Made by a program: the position numbers and the translations under genes. From NCBI GenBank assembly GCA_012934845.2, contig WNNJ02002084.1, positions 94,536-158,535 on the forward strand: a DNA stretch of 64,000 bases, in the 5' to 3' direction. The first letter of the stretch is position 1. Each line of letters begins with the position of its first letter. This document shows positions 45,120-57,389 of the stretch, one piece after another. Under the pieces are notes generated by a model, which saw nothing but the letters and a program-made list of their open reading frames with translations, had not been told where the DNA came from and made no database searches. The DNA comes from Pomphorhynchus laevis. Taxonomy: Eukaryota; Acanthocephala; Palaeacanthocephala; Echinorhynchida; Pomphorhynchidae.

Positions 45120-48100
45120 AAGAATGTGGACCCATTTTAGAAAAAAATCGAAAAAATGCGCGACGGACGATCAAAGAATAATGTTTTTGGAATGGAAAAT
45201 GCGGATTTCGGTAAGAGTTTTAACTGTTCTGATGATGTAACAGACCAAGAGGTAAGCGTTTTGTTGTCCAATTCTAAACAGGATGAGGGGGTACTTCCCC
45301 CATTCCCAAACAAAAACTTGGTGATTATTACTTTAAAACAGCCTATTGCTAGACATAATATTTTCAATACCTTCCTTCGTGTCTTCGTAAATGATCATGA
45401 TAACCGTATTTTGTTCAACTCTGTTCGTTTGTACGAGTCTAGTATACAGATTTCTTTTACAACTACAATCTAGCCAACGAACTGAATAATTTTTTTGAGA
45501 AGAATCTTACACACTTAGGAAAGTTGGAATTTAAGCCTATCCAGACTTCTGTTAAAATAACTAATTTCCCACCTCACTTAGAGGTGGAGGATTTGAACTT
45601 ACTGAAAACACTATACAAACTGTCGTTGGTTCGTCCGGTGAAAAATAAGTCCGGCCATGATTTACCTATTGCCTTTTGCTCTGTTGACTCCGGCGATGCT
45701 GAGATTCTAGCCATGTCTGCATCTAACCCATTCCCGGGGTATAACTTGAGATTTTCTATCTTATAAGAAGATAACATGACCTACCACCACTGCAATGCAT
45801 GTCATCAGTGGGGACATTGAGGGTATACATGCACTACCCCGAAAATTTGTGTAGTCTGTAGCTCCGACTCCTGTGCTAGCCTTCTGAAGGGGGCGAAATG
45901 CGAGGCTCCCCCTGTCGGCTCCAATTGTAAAGGTGACGATCCCGCATAGTTCCTGGAGTGTAATTATTTCAAAACCTATAGAATAACTTATATGGGCCAA
46001 GCTCCCAAATATGTAAAGCCGTCTACTGATTCAGCCTGCGTTGCAGCTTCCAGGATGACGGATAAGGACATTATTCGGTTACTAGATTTCAACAAGAGGA
46101 GTATCCTCAGCGAAATAAATTGTTTGATTTCTAACCTATTGTCCTCAAATATAACACCTACGGAAATACCCAAGCAATCGGTACCGGAATCAAATAAAAG
46201 GGTGGCGTCAGTCTACATTATTCCCCCTACTAAAGTCAGAAAGATGTATAAACAAAAGGCCTCCATGGGAAATGAAGATAAAGCCCGTGGGCAAGTGCCT
46301 ACTCTGGACGGCGCTAGTGGCGGAGAGGGCAACCTTTCCGCCCTTGATTTCGTCTAGGGGAAGGCAATCCCACTCAGCTAACCCAACACAATGCAGAGTA
46401 CTCGTCTTTTTCACTGAATATCCTTCATTGGAATTCGGGAGGAGCTTCACCCCTTAGACTTCTATCTGGTAGAGATGCAGATGTTATAGTCCCTCAGGAG
46501 ACGCGGTCTATCCGTCTCCCCCAAGACATTACTCTATTCATCCCTAAGCACATTTGCTCCCACTATACTCCGTACATAACCCCGCCTCACTCCTCTTCAT
46601 CTCAAGGTCTTTTAATCCTAGTTAAATGATTCTTAAGATCTTCCCATCTACCCAAACATTCTTGTTCAGCCCTGTCTTGTTTAGTTATATCACTCTGTAA
46701 GAACGGTAAACGCCTCAGTCTAGCCAATGTCTACGTTTGTCCAGGTGAGATTCACAAGAACCGTAACCTCCTGGATAGGATCATAGATAGCGGTTACGAC
46801 ATGGTACTTGGTGACTTCAACGACAGAACTGGTCGTTGGATTAATGCAGCAATCCGCAGAGCCAGGAACGGTTATCTTATTTACAAACCACCGTCCCCCA
46901 CCTTTCATTGCACATCAACGAATTCACTCCTAGACTTATTACTTACTTATGAGAAGTGGTTGTTGAAACCCCACTGTACGGAGCAGTCGCGACAACATCT
47001 GTCCACCTATCATGACTTGATTCGTTTGCGGATAGAAGAGGATACGCTGCTTCGAAGGAGATTCCACTTTTATCCTATCAGAGTGATTTTCTTTCAGGCA
47101 GCTATCCAACGCTTCCCTCGAATTGGTAATGAGAGTCTAACCGAATTTAATTCCTATCTCTCTTCGCAAGCTTCCGCGATACTTTCGACTACCTATAAAG
47201 GTCGTATTTACAGTCCCACTCCGATAAAACTCAAGACCTTGGCGTATATGCTTCGTCTTCCCAATCTCTATGCTTCTGCCAGGCAAGTTATCTCGAAAGA
47301 ATATTGGATCACTAGATATAGGCTCCAACTGATTAAGGATAGGGCAAGCATTGCTTCCCTTAGTCCATCCCAGTCTTCCTTCTGGAAGATATTCAAGAAG
47401 GAGAAGTTTGTCTGTTGGAGGGATAGATCCTTGGGTTGGATTGGTAAAATAGGTATTGATAATGTTTTGGAGGAGTCACTATCCCCACACAATTATGGAG
47501 CCACTCAATCGCCTCAACCAATCCCCCTTGGGGAGACTTCAGGAGTAGAGATCTATCTGTCACAGATACTCTTAACTCTAGGGGGCCTCTTCAGGGCACC
47601 TCTAAATCCGTCGCTTACTCTCTTCTCGTGTCTGTCAGCTTTTGACAGTAGAACAAAGAAGGGAGCTGGCTGTCACAATGCTTTTAGCCACCCCATCTGA
47701 TGTGGCCGGCATCAACATTAGTAGGAGAATTTTTATACCAAAAAAGTATCCAGTCTCTTGCCCTAGAAACCTGCGGCCCATTTCGATTCAAAATTCCCTC
47801 GTCTCTATCTACGAAAAAGCGCTTGCGCGTATAATCCGCGTTCATCTGAGTAGGCGTAATTTAATCCCAACTGGGTTCCATGGGTTCGTCAAACGTCACT
47901 CAGTTCAATCATCGATTGGTGAAGTTCATCGGTTTTGTCAGGAAAATAATCATCAACTCGCTGTGGCTGTTTTCCTTGATTTTTTCGCTGCATTTGACCG
48001 CATCTCTATTCCCTTTGTTATCTCTTCTCTCAGGTCCCTCGGGTTGCGTGCGAGAATTGTCAACAGGGTGGAGATACTGCTGTACACCAAGCGATTCTTT

Positions 48101-48895
48101 TATTAAGACCAGCCTGTTGCGCGTCAGTTCTACCCTATTACAGGTGTGCCTCAAGACTCCCCTCTCTCCTATCTTATTTCTTGCTGCATCCATTGAACTC
48201 TTTAAAATATTTAAACGCGAACAACGTCTAGTGGAATACACTGATGATAACACAGCCCTGTTTTCTGGACGCAGGTGCAAAGACATAGTCTCGGACATCA
48301 GCCGTTTCTTTTTAAGATTAAAAGACCAGTTACCCAAGTCCAATCTTATTTTAAACTCCGCCAAATCGCAGGTGGTTGTCTTTCATGGCGCCAATGCAAC
48401 AAAGCAAAAGCTTAAGAGATAAAATATCTTGTGTTCACGGTTACGGTGAACTGGTCGGCAAAAGCCGATCTGGATAGACTTAAACGTATCCTGAAGAGAG
48501 CTAGGTGGGCCCTGAAACGGGCCCAGCATCTGTCATTAATAGGGAAAACCCAGGTGCGCCTCTGGGGCACCTGGGCTATCTCGGGATTAGTCTTCTTTTC
48601 TAGAGGACGTCCCCCAGAGCAAAGGCTAAGGTTTCTCAAGCTGCTCATCTCGCGTTTACCCAGCATAGTCCGCTCCGATTGGACTCTTCGGGGGGTGAAT
48701 GACCCCGGGTGGTTCAGTCGAAGGGCGGCGTGTTCGGATTGGCTGTGGGCCTCAGATCCCGCCGGACCTGAGGCCATGAGGAATGAAGATGACGAAGAGC
48801 AATCGTTTTTGGAATCTTATTCTTTATTGTCTCGTTCATTTTAGTTAGTGTTTTTATCGGTTATATAGTTGTTAATAAAATCCTTATTATTACAA
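45120..48895 (+). mobile_element. Jockey-like LINE-B, copy 3 (near full length)
   Basis: ORF1 starts at 45,156 and continues through frameshifts at 45,470 and 45,770; zinc knuckles are degraded (CNACHQWGH followed by a stop). ORF2 starts at ATG 46,391. The endonuclease shows VLGDFNDRTGRWINAAIRRA (46,804). The RT has LDFFAAFDRISIPFV (47,975-48,030) and GVPQDSPLSPILFLA (usual QG changed to QD); the catalytic box reads YTDDNTALFSGRRC, with YADD changed to YTDD. An internal ~100-bp deletion lies at 48,420. The C-terminal region is at 48,431-48,780 and the 3' tail gttaataaaatcc at 48,870. Confidence 0.8.
46801..47700 (+). CDS. LINE-B copy 3 ORF2 endonuclease/linker segment (open)
   Basis: 299 codons are open from the catalytic GDFNDRTGRW box through the SYHDLIRLRIEEDTL segment, a variable linker and the FWKIFKKEKFVCWRDR block that precedes the RT. 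The same segment at 18,105-18,458 in copy 1 is nearly identical, which points to a recent common source for copies 1 and 3. Confidence 0.7.
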   Translation: MVLGDFNDRTGRWINAAIRRARNGYLIYKPPSPTFHCTSTNSLLDLLLTYEKWLLKPHCTEQSRQHLSTYHDLIRLRIEEDTLLRRRFHFYPIRVIFFQAAIQRFPRIGNESLTEFNSYLSSQASAILSTTYKGRIYSPTPIKLKTLAYMLRLPNLYASARQVISKEYWITRYRLQLIKDRASIASLSPSQSSFWKIFKKEKFVCWRDRSLGWIGKIGIDNVLEESLSPHNYGATQSPQPIPLGETSGVEIYLSQILLTLGGLFRAPLNPSLTLFSCLSAFDSRTKKGAGCHNAFSHPI

Positions 48896-49600
48896 TGGAC
48901 ACAAACGAGCGCACACTTATAATTAATTGTGTTTTACACTTTAACCCGTATTAAAACCTGCTAATCCACAATTTGAATGCGAATAAATGCTTAGATCAGT
49001 CTTGCATCGATCTTAAAATGCCTTGATGCTTGGTCACTGAATATTAATTCGAAAGTGTGAAGATTTACAGCAAGTGATCTATGAAGTTGATTTACATTTA
49101 AGATTTTTACGTCTACAATTATCACCTCGAAATAGATTACGCCGATTGCATAATAAGCGCTAAGAACGAATATCTCAGTTTTAATAGCAAATGCAGTCTC
49201 TATGACATTGAGAATGAGACGAAATCCTACTTTTTTTAAATACCTATGGCAGATATATTGAGACTTCGAAGAAGTAATTTCACCAAAAGAATTGAAATTC
49301 GTTTGAAAATTTTTATTTCGAAAGCATATAAAAAAATTATAACATCCGTTAAAATATTTATTTATTTCCATTGTAATTACACAGATAATGAAATATCAAA
49401 TCAACGAAATAATATTTTAATTTTGGCATTAAAAAGTCACTCAAGTTTTGAGTAAAATGATATTCATACAATACGATATTTCATTGAAATACGAAATGTC
49501 ACGCTTAATTTTGTGATGCAATTGTAGAAAAACAATAATTGTCACAATGACTAAACACACACCATTTCAGCACAATTTTACTCGTAGGACGCAAAACTCA
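48896..49600. other. Non-coding AT-rich spacer
   Basis: No gene recognised. A few short ORFs on both strands show no family motif. Confidence 0.5.
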
Positions 49601-49606
49601 ATGGAC

Positions 49607-51115
49607 TAACAACGTTGTACGTTTTATTCTCACAAGAACTAGTACAATAGAATTCACCATTAAGACGGCTTCTATTTTGTAAGTATATACCTAGAATTTG
49701 CTTTGCTTTTAAACTTAATGGACTAATAACAATAATAATAAAAGATTATTAAGTGCGCGTTGACACAAACGCGACACTTTCCGACTGAGCCATTCAGGCT
49801 CTTTCACACACCTAAGGGGGCAATCGGAGTGTACGATGGTCGGTAGCCTCGACATGAAGAGTTTAAAAAATCTTAGTCTTTGCGCAAGGGAACGCCTTCT
49901 TGAAAAACAAAGACAAATCCCGAGATTGACCCGGTACACAGAGGTGCACCTGAGCACTCCCTCTTAATGACAGACATTGGGTATGTTTCAGGGCTTACCT
50001 AGCTTGCTTTAAGACTCTCTTGAACTGTCGATTCAAGTCGAATCGACAGTTCATTTAACCTTAGTGGTAAACCCCAAGTATCTTACTTGATGTGTAAAGA
50101 CTGGGAAGGGTTGATTATTCATAATAAAGAAAATAGCTGAGATTGCTAGTCTCTTTAGCTTTTTTCTTGGTCGCAGAGATACTATGAAAAACAACCACAT
50201 GTAATTTAGAGGAATTTAGAAGAAGATTAGATGCTGGTAACTTATCTTTCAATTTTATGGAGAAACGGCTGATGTTCGAGGGATGTGGTATCATCAGCGT
50301 ATATTGCTAGATGTTGGTATCATTGAATATGTTTAAACAGTGCAATGGAGTCAACAGAAATAAGATAGAAACAAGGGGAGCCTTGAGGCACATCTGTAAT
50401 TGGGTAGAACTGACGTGCATCAAGGTCGTATTCATAGAAGTATCGCTTGGTGTACAGCAATATCTCCACTTAGGTTTTATGAATATGTTTTGGTCCAAAT
50501 CTGTTTCTATGTTAGATATTTTTTAGTTGCGGTTAAAGCCTTGAGGTACATCTGTAATTGGGTAGAACCTCAATTGTTCCGCCTTCCCGGAGTGATTTAG
50601 ATTTTTGTCGAAAAAAGTTAGTATAAGCAATTGCTAGCTCATTGTCCGTAATGCAATATGGAATCTGCTAGGTTATCTTGTAAAGTATTCTTCCAGTGTA
50701 CTGCACCACAAATGGCTTAAGCTGAAGCTTGAAATATTCCTTCACTTTTTGTGAGAAGATTATTGAGATTTCGACCAAGTTCTGAAACGTCATAACAGGT
50801 GAAGTTCATTTGATTATAATCATTAACCTGTAAGAAGATATATTTGTTAGTTGTTGAGATATTTCCAATCGTATATATCTCTTTTGAGGAGTAGAATCCT
50901 TATTGTTTGTACCAAGCAAGTGCGTAGACATGCACTTTTTGTCTTTTAAAATGTGCAAATTTGCTATAAAAAGAGAATCGACTTATGTTCAGATGTTACT
51001 CGCAACTAGAATAACAAGGTTGCACGTTTTATTCTCGCAAAAACTAGTACAATTAGAATTCACCATTAAGACGGCTTCTATTATGTTTGTAGATACCTAG
51101 AATTTTGCGTTTTTT
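49607..51115. repeat. Pair of ~100-bp direct repeats (49,607-49,705 and 51,011-51,115)
   Basis: Both contain gaattcaccattaagacggc, preceded by an acgttttattctc run and followed by tacctagaatt. They flank about 1.3 kb that includes a LINE-B fragment. They could be LTR remnants or a repeat copied twice. A shorter pair (aaact(c/t)aatggactaa) at 49,587 and 49,708 brackets the first copy. Confidence 0.6.
49730..50475 (-). mobile_element. LINE-B-related 3' fragment (divergent subfamily)
   Basis: Minus strand gives the RT end and C-terminus of a LINE-B relative: WRYCCTPSD-frame for VEILLYTKRFYYED, GVPQGSP-like (KAPLVS), and FFKLFMSRLPTIVHSDCPLRC at 49,760-49,900. Several frameshifts. A ~35-bp piece (agccttgaggcacatctgta, to gggtagaac) is repeated at 50,374 and 50,538. 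Confidence 0.65.
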
Positions 51116-52429
51116 GTTTTCAGCTTGATAGCATACGTTCATATGGTATATTTTAAATAAAATTTTATTGTATTAACATTTATTGATTGAGATAAATTTA
51201 ATTTTCTGAAACTTTTTGTTTTCTGAACATTATATGATGAAGTAAAATAATGTCATAATGTTACTTTGCCTTATTAAATGTAGGCATTTAATAATAAACT
51301 TTTAGTGACAGATTTTCAAGAAAACTGCACCGTAATCTTCTTTAGTGGATTAAATTTAAGGAACAAACTGATATACAAATTTAGAATAAAATCTTTATAT
51401 TAAATATAACAGGCATTTAGAAAAGTTAAACTTTAACCTTATTTTTCATTTTTTAATTAAATTCCTTAATTAGTTCGATCAAAAACGTAAATTAAATGAT
51501 AGAACAGATATTGTATACTAAATCGCTCAAAATTAAGAATAAATAGTTTATATAATGTTAAATAAAGTATTAAACATTATATAATGTCATTTGTGCTATA
51601 TAACAGTGTGTGATCGAGTCATATTATGTCATTTTAAATTACCATTTGTTCGCATTAGACTTAATGATACAGATAATTATAGAGCACGTTTAACAAACTT
51701 TATGATTAATTTATAATTATTTTTGGATTTTATTGATCATATCCATTTACAGCAGGCATTCTGAAAATATTTTATTTTTAATCATATTAATCAATATTTA
51801 AAAAATATTTTTCTGGTTACTACCACAAAACGATAATTGGCAATTTCAATTTTGATATTAAAAATCGATTTTTTAAAGTTGATATTTAATTTATAACGGT
51901 TGTGAATTTCAAATAACCGATTTAAATATGATAATTCTAATTTTTTAAAAATAATCTGAAGAATGAAATGTAACTAAATTACATATTTTTATCGATTAAT
52001 TATTACTTATGTTGCGGACATATAAATTTAGTACTAACTAAATTAATGAAATCATTTTATACAAAATAACTTTAACGTTTGAAATACGCGATGCAATTCA
52101 ATCATTTAATCATCTCATTTAATACTTTATTCAACATTCGAAATAAATTTATATACGAATTCAGCTTCAATTGTATTAAATTATTGAATCATATCATTTT
52201 ATGATTTATCAATCTAACTGAGTTATATCATAGTTAAAACAATATAATCATAATATTAATGAAAGGTGTTCGTTGTAAACGTCATCAATTTTGGGATTTT
52301 ATGATCTAGTAAAATAGTAATAACGCAAGGCGAATAATGCAATTAAAATTCAGTAAAACACATTTTAATTGTTCTAGATGAACTAAAATAAGTTTAGCTA
52401 TTCCTGTGCTTATAGCGCAAATGGCATGT
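50560..52429. other. AT-rich non-coding DNA
   Basis: Apart from the second 100-bp direct repeat (51,011-51,115), nothing is recognised. No conserved ORF on either strand. Confidence 0.5.
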
Positions 52430-55262
52430 ACGCTTATTTCTGTCTAATATATTATCCATCTTATATTTATCTGTCCTTTGTCTTATTATCTGTCTTCTAT
52501 CTGTCTTCTATCACTGTTACCGCTATTAGCTTCTCCTGTCTTTCAGTAATTTCAGTCACCACTATCAAACTACTCCGTTGTGCCATCTCAATTTCATCGC
52601 TCTCTTTCCACTTATATTTGATTTACCGTCTAGGATCCACTCCACCATCCTCCATATTCTTAAAAGATTTCTCTAAACTTTTATCATATATCTCCTCACT
52701 AAATATTCCACTTTTGTAATCGATGATTTTAATGCCCGTTTAGATCGCAGATACCTTCCAAATCATCGTAAATTGACATCCATCTTTCACACCTACGAGT
52801 ATTCAATCCTTCCTTCTGAACCTACTTATCAATTAGATGGCCTTCTAGACTACGTTTGTATCCCCAAATCCTTACAGCATCGTTACTCTTGTATTTTCAG
52901 TGACCCAGGAATATCTGACCACTACATTGTATCAATTAGAATTAATTTAGACTAGATCGACACTACTCTCATAGAGTGGTCACTTTTCGCCCATGGTCTT
53001 CTTTGCAGCTTGCAGATTTCACTTCTGAACTAGCTTCGTCTACACTATCAACTTGCATGTCCTCACTTCCTCTGATAAACTTGCCAACCTTTACTACTAC
53101 TACCAAGTTGTTTACATCATGGATTGCATTATTCCACTAAAAATTCCACTCCGGAAATTTCTTTTATTACGTAAACCCTCTGCTCTTTGTTTGACAGTGA
53201 ATGTCGCTCATGCAAGCGTGATCTCCGTCGCCTACATAGGACGTGTAAACATTTTATTTATCGTAGCACTATCCCCCTATTTTCATCGACGGGTAATTGC
53301 TAAAAACGCCGTCATTATCGTTCGCTTCTTCAAAGTAAAGATATACTCTTTCGGAGTAATTAACTATCATCCGTGACTACTGATCGGTCGCGCTGGAAGG
53401 TATTAAATCGACTCCTTCCGCTTGACTCTTCTTTGCCCGATTGCTCAATCGATCATTCAATCTTCGTTAGTTATCTCAGGTGTAATCTTGACAATGTATG
53501 TCTTACTTTTCCATCTCTTGGTTACACTTCAGTCATTTTCGCATAATGCATTTCTGAACATTTCCACCTATCGCCCGTATCTTCTTATGAAATTATCATA
53601 CTGATATCTCGACACCCCAACTCTTCATCTTATCATGATCCTTTACTAACAATTGTCCTTTAATCTATTGCTCCCGCACTAGTATCTTTCTTCTGTAAAC
53701 TATTTAACTCATGTATTCGACTAAAAACTCTTCCCCTCTGCATGGAAGGTTGCCACTATCCGTTCGCTGCTAAAATATCAATCCGTTGACCCTAATCTTT
53801 AATCGTCTTACCGTCCTATCTCACTGCTTCACACTATTTCGAAACTCTTTGAAATACACATTTTGCGCCAAGTTATGTCCTACCTAAATTCGTCAAACCT
53901 TCTTCCTCAATATTAAGATGCATACCGTAAAAACAGATCCACTGAAGCTGCTTGTCACATGGTAATTGGTGATCTTCTTTTAGCTCGAGATCAAGAGTTA
54001 ACTTCTCTGATCATTTCGCTTGATTTGTCTTCGGTTTATGACATTTTAGATCACTCAATTCTCCTTCACCTCCTTCGATATCGTTATGCTTTATCCGCCT
54101 ATACTCGTAAATGGTTTGCGTCATATATTACTGGGCGCTCCGCCGATATATCATCCGGCAATGAAGTTAGTGCATCTTTCGCCATACCTCGTGGTGTACC
54201 GCAAGTTTTCTGTACTCGGCCCTATCTCGTTCTCTATTCTCCTCGGAGATTTTGGTCCACTTTGCTTATCATTCAAATGTTATGTCATGCAATATGCAGA
54301 TGACATCTTTATCTATTCGTCCTAACCAAATTCATCCTTAACTACTGTCCTCGCTTCGGTTTCATCCTGCTTAGAATCCCTATCTCACCACCTTTCATCC
54401 ATTAGAATGATGGTAAATTCCACGAAATCTTGTGTTCTTTGGATCCACTCTTCCCGCAAGAAGATTCAATCTTACCCTGCCCCCTTTTATAATGACCATC
54501 GATTTCTTTGCATGGATTCGATAACATTTCTCGGAGTAATTATAGACTCCTCTCTCATTCTCATTATTTGCACTAAAAGGTTCCTGATATCATATTCTCC
54601 GTGGACATTTGTCGCATTCGAAAAACCACAAATTTTTCCATTTGCAACACTATAATATCCTCCCTCGTGTTACCTCATATTAACTATTGCATATCATTTT
54701 TCTCAAACTCCTCATCTTGTGTTACTGCCTCTCTGTATTGCTTTATTCCAACAGCAACCCGCATACTTATTCGACGTCGGCGTTTTGATCCCAGCTCCAA
54801 TAAACTTATCAACCTTAATTGGCTCAATGTACAGAGTCGAGTTTTATATATTACTCTGCGTTCTCGCTTTTCGTTTACTTTACCATCCCAATCCGTATCT
54901 TCATATAAAATTGCACGGTGCTTAATATTCGTCCTCCAAAGCACTTCGCTTAAACAATCAATTCCTGGTACGCATTCCTCGTCATTGGACGAACTTTGGC
55001 CTGCATTCCTGTCTCATTTCAATGCCTATCATTTGGAATTATCTATCCCTTAAATTTCGTTGTCAGCTTGACCTCACTACATTTAAATCGATGCTTCGCA
55101 CCTTTCTTCTGAGTAACTAGGCCCTGTAGCTATGCTTGATATCCGAATTTGTCATCATTCTAACTTCGGCTACGTAGTATGGACTTCAGTCACATCATTT
55201 TTTTATTTTTTTGTATTTTTTCTGCATTAGCCACTTTAAAAACAAATTAATAAATCTATATA
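52430..55262 (+). mobile_element. Divergent LINE-A relative, 5'-truncated (copy 6)
   Basis: Endonuclease pieces: LYLIYRLGSTPPSSIFLKDF (52,605-52,665), DDFNARLDRR in another frame near 52,730, and GISDHYIVSI near 52,910. RT pieces: IISLDLSSVYDILDHSILL (54,010-54,070), a GVPQ(G)SVLGPI region split over two frames at 54,190-54,230, and an intact YADDIFIY at 54,293-54,316. The post-RT part has SLVLPHINYCISFFSNSS and RRRRFDPSSNKLINLNWLNV. The 3' end near 55,262 has a tatctatctta-like tail. ORF1 and the 5' UTR are absent, with frameshifts throughout. Confidence 0.75.
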
Positions 55263-55956
55263 TCTATCTTATCTAGACATTTTGTCTGTTTATAATTTTG
55301 GTAATATTCAAATATTTGTTCATGGCTTATTGATTGATGTACATGAGTAGTACACTTGGTTTAAAGATGGTAACATCTTGTGTATTTATGATGTTAATAA
55401 AAACAAGTAAACTAAAAAACAAACACTTTAAGCAAATTTCTTTGCTTAAAATTTTTACTTTATATAACCAAAATCAATATATTATTTAGACGACGACCGA
55501 AATGCATATTCTTTTAGAATTTTCTAACTAATAAAAAATCTAATATCAAATTGTATTAACAATTTCAAGTACTTGACGGGTCTAAAATATTCTATTGATT
55601 ATTTAATATTTAGAAAATTTTAAAATTAGTATTTTAGGCGTAAAAAAGCAAAATTATTTAGTTACCACCAGCAATTATATCTTAATAATCATCAATATAT
55701 ATAATATATACTTTACGAATATGCAAATTTTATAATAATAAATCTGCTGATAAATAGCAAGGCAATAAATTATGACCATAAATTTCTGCATTCATTTAAT
55801 TAGAGATTTAAAAGTTTAATCAAACCGAATTATATTCTAAAATTACCGCTTAGAATTATCATAGAATAGCTAAAATGATTGAGGCTTATAAGCAAGCCGT
55901 AAATTTATAAATCTTTGATTTGCTTTTTCACGGTTTCGTATTGAATTTCAGTCAAG
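55263..55956. other. 5' flank of the CtlX-like gene
   Basis: AT-rich, no ORF. A pyrimidine-rich tract ending gaatttcag (AG at 55,950-55,951) lies five bases before the ATG and could be the acceptor of a 5'-UTR intron; the matching donor was not identified. Confidence 0.45.
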
Positions 55957-56868
55957 ATGGCAAAAAGTGTAATTTTAATCAAGCCCGAAGATTTCGCTTT
56001 TAACAAAGAAGCTGCAGACGATAATATATTTGCAAGCGACACCGATTTCAAAGAAAATGTTAAATCTGATGTTGAGTATGAATTCCATAATTTAGTTCTA
56101 AAGCTTAAACAAAATAAAATAAATGCAATTGTATTCGACGATTTAAATCCATCACTTGGACCGGATGTTATTTTCCCCAACAATTGGTTTTCCAGTCATG
56201 ACGACGGTACAGTGATTATATATCCAATGTGCCATAGTAGCCGACGGTCCGAGCGAAGACCTGATATAATTCAGTATCTGCAAAATAAATTTATAGTTCA
56301 GAACGTCCTAGATTTAAGTTTATCGGAAAGTCAAGGTCGTTTCCTTGAAGGAACTGGATCGATGGTCTTTGATCATGACCAGAAAATAGTATACGCTGCT
56401 ATCAGCCAAAGAACTGATGAATCATTAGTGTTGTCTGTAAGTAAAACACTAAATTACATCCCGTTCACGTTTCAAACCATGCCAATACTTGGCGGCGTAC
56501 CTATTTATCACACAAATGTTATTATGGCTGTTGGGAGTCACTATATTGTTTGTTGTACTGAATTGATTGAACCTTGCAAGGTTAAGCCGTTTCTTAACAT
56601 TGTAAAGCAATCCGGCAAAGACCTTGTCGATATTACATGTGATCAAGTAAAACAGTTTGCAGGCAACATTATACAAATCCGAAATGCAGATAATGAACTA
56701 TGTACTGTAATGTCCGATCGCGCATATGCTAGTTTTACGGATGACCAACTTGGGATTATTGCTAAACACGGAAGAATTGTGCATAGTTCGATCGAGACGA
56801 TTGAGAATATTGGCGGTGGAGGTGTTCGCTGTATGATTGCAGAAGTTTGGCTTGATCCAAAGAATTGA
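55957..56868 (+). CDS. ctlX: CtlX-type guanidino/ureido hydrolase (citrulline/arginine-deiminase-related)
   Basis: The 303-residue ORF is complete and intronless, starting at caagATGG and ending TGA/TAA-side at 56,868. It belongs by motif to the amidinotransferase/arginine deiminase superfamily, CtlX branch: FPNNWFSSHDDGTVIIYPM (73-91), RRSERRPDI (96-104), GRFLEGTGSMV (127-137), VPIYHTNVIMAVG (181-193), FAGNI (234-238) and GGGGVRCMIAEVWL (286-299). The likely triad elements are E131, H185 and C292. Length and motif order match the bacterial family (~300 residues). No signal peptide or membrane segment is seen, so it is probably cytosolic. Bacterial CtlX is linked to citrulline use; the substrate here is unknown. 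Neighbours are retroelements. Origin by horizontal transfer is an inference. Confidence 0.88.
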   Translation: MAKSVILIKPEDFAFNKEAADDNIFASDTDFKENVKSDVEYEFHNLVLKLKQNKINAIVFDDLNPSLGPDVIFPNNWFSSHDDGTVIIYPMCHSSRRSERRPDIIQYLQNKFIVQNVLDLSLSESQGRFLEGTGSMVFDHDQKIVYAAISQRTDESLVLSVSKTLNYIPFTFQTMPILGGVPIYHTNVIMAVGSHYIVCCTELIEPCKVKPFLNIVKQSGKDLVDITCDQVKQFAGNIIQIRNADNELCTVMSDRAYASFTDDQLGIIAKHGRIVHSSIETIENIGGGGVRCMIAEVWLDPKN

Positions 56869-57389
56869 ATAATATAAAAATCGTATTCTATTTTTTACGA
56901 TCAAACATATCCGTTCAGATTTTATATGGCCCAATTTTGTTAATTTTTTTAAACTTTCTAAATTCAATAAAAAGGTTTGTTCTTTTTACATATGTAGTTT
57001 TTATCAATGACGCATTTTCCAAATTTAATTGCTTAATTGATAGTGTTGCGGTAAAGACAATGAGTCCATCAAACTTCCAAGCTAATAACAATCGACTAAA
57101 AACTAATTTTGATATTATATCAAATAAGATGTATTTGTAATCATTATATCTGTCGATAAATTCAGTTAAAGCATTCTAATTAAATTAAATCTTACAATTT
57201 ATTATTTTAAAATATAACAAATAAATAAACGTACACGACTGTAACCGAATTAATAAAGGACAACATTATTTTTATATTGTGACTTATCTAATAGCTTCAT
57301 GATTAACAGGGTGATATGAAATTGCATTTAAAATAAATTGTGCAAATGCAGCAAAAATAAATGTAATAAATTAAATCTTACAATTTATT
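56869..57389. other. AT-rich 3' flank
   Basis: No further gene recognised. A 91-codon ORF at 56,865-57,140 has no family motif and overlaps the expected 3' UTR. Confidence 0.5.
56966..56971 (+). terminator. Poly(A) signal AATAAA for the CtlX-like gene
   Basis: The first plus-strand AATAAA after the stop codon lies about 98 bases downstream. It supports transcription as a eukaryotic gene but is expected by chance often in such AT-rich DNA. Confidence 0.4.
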
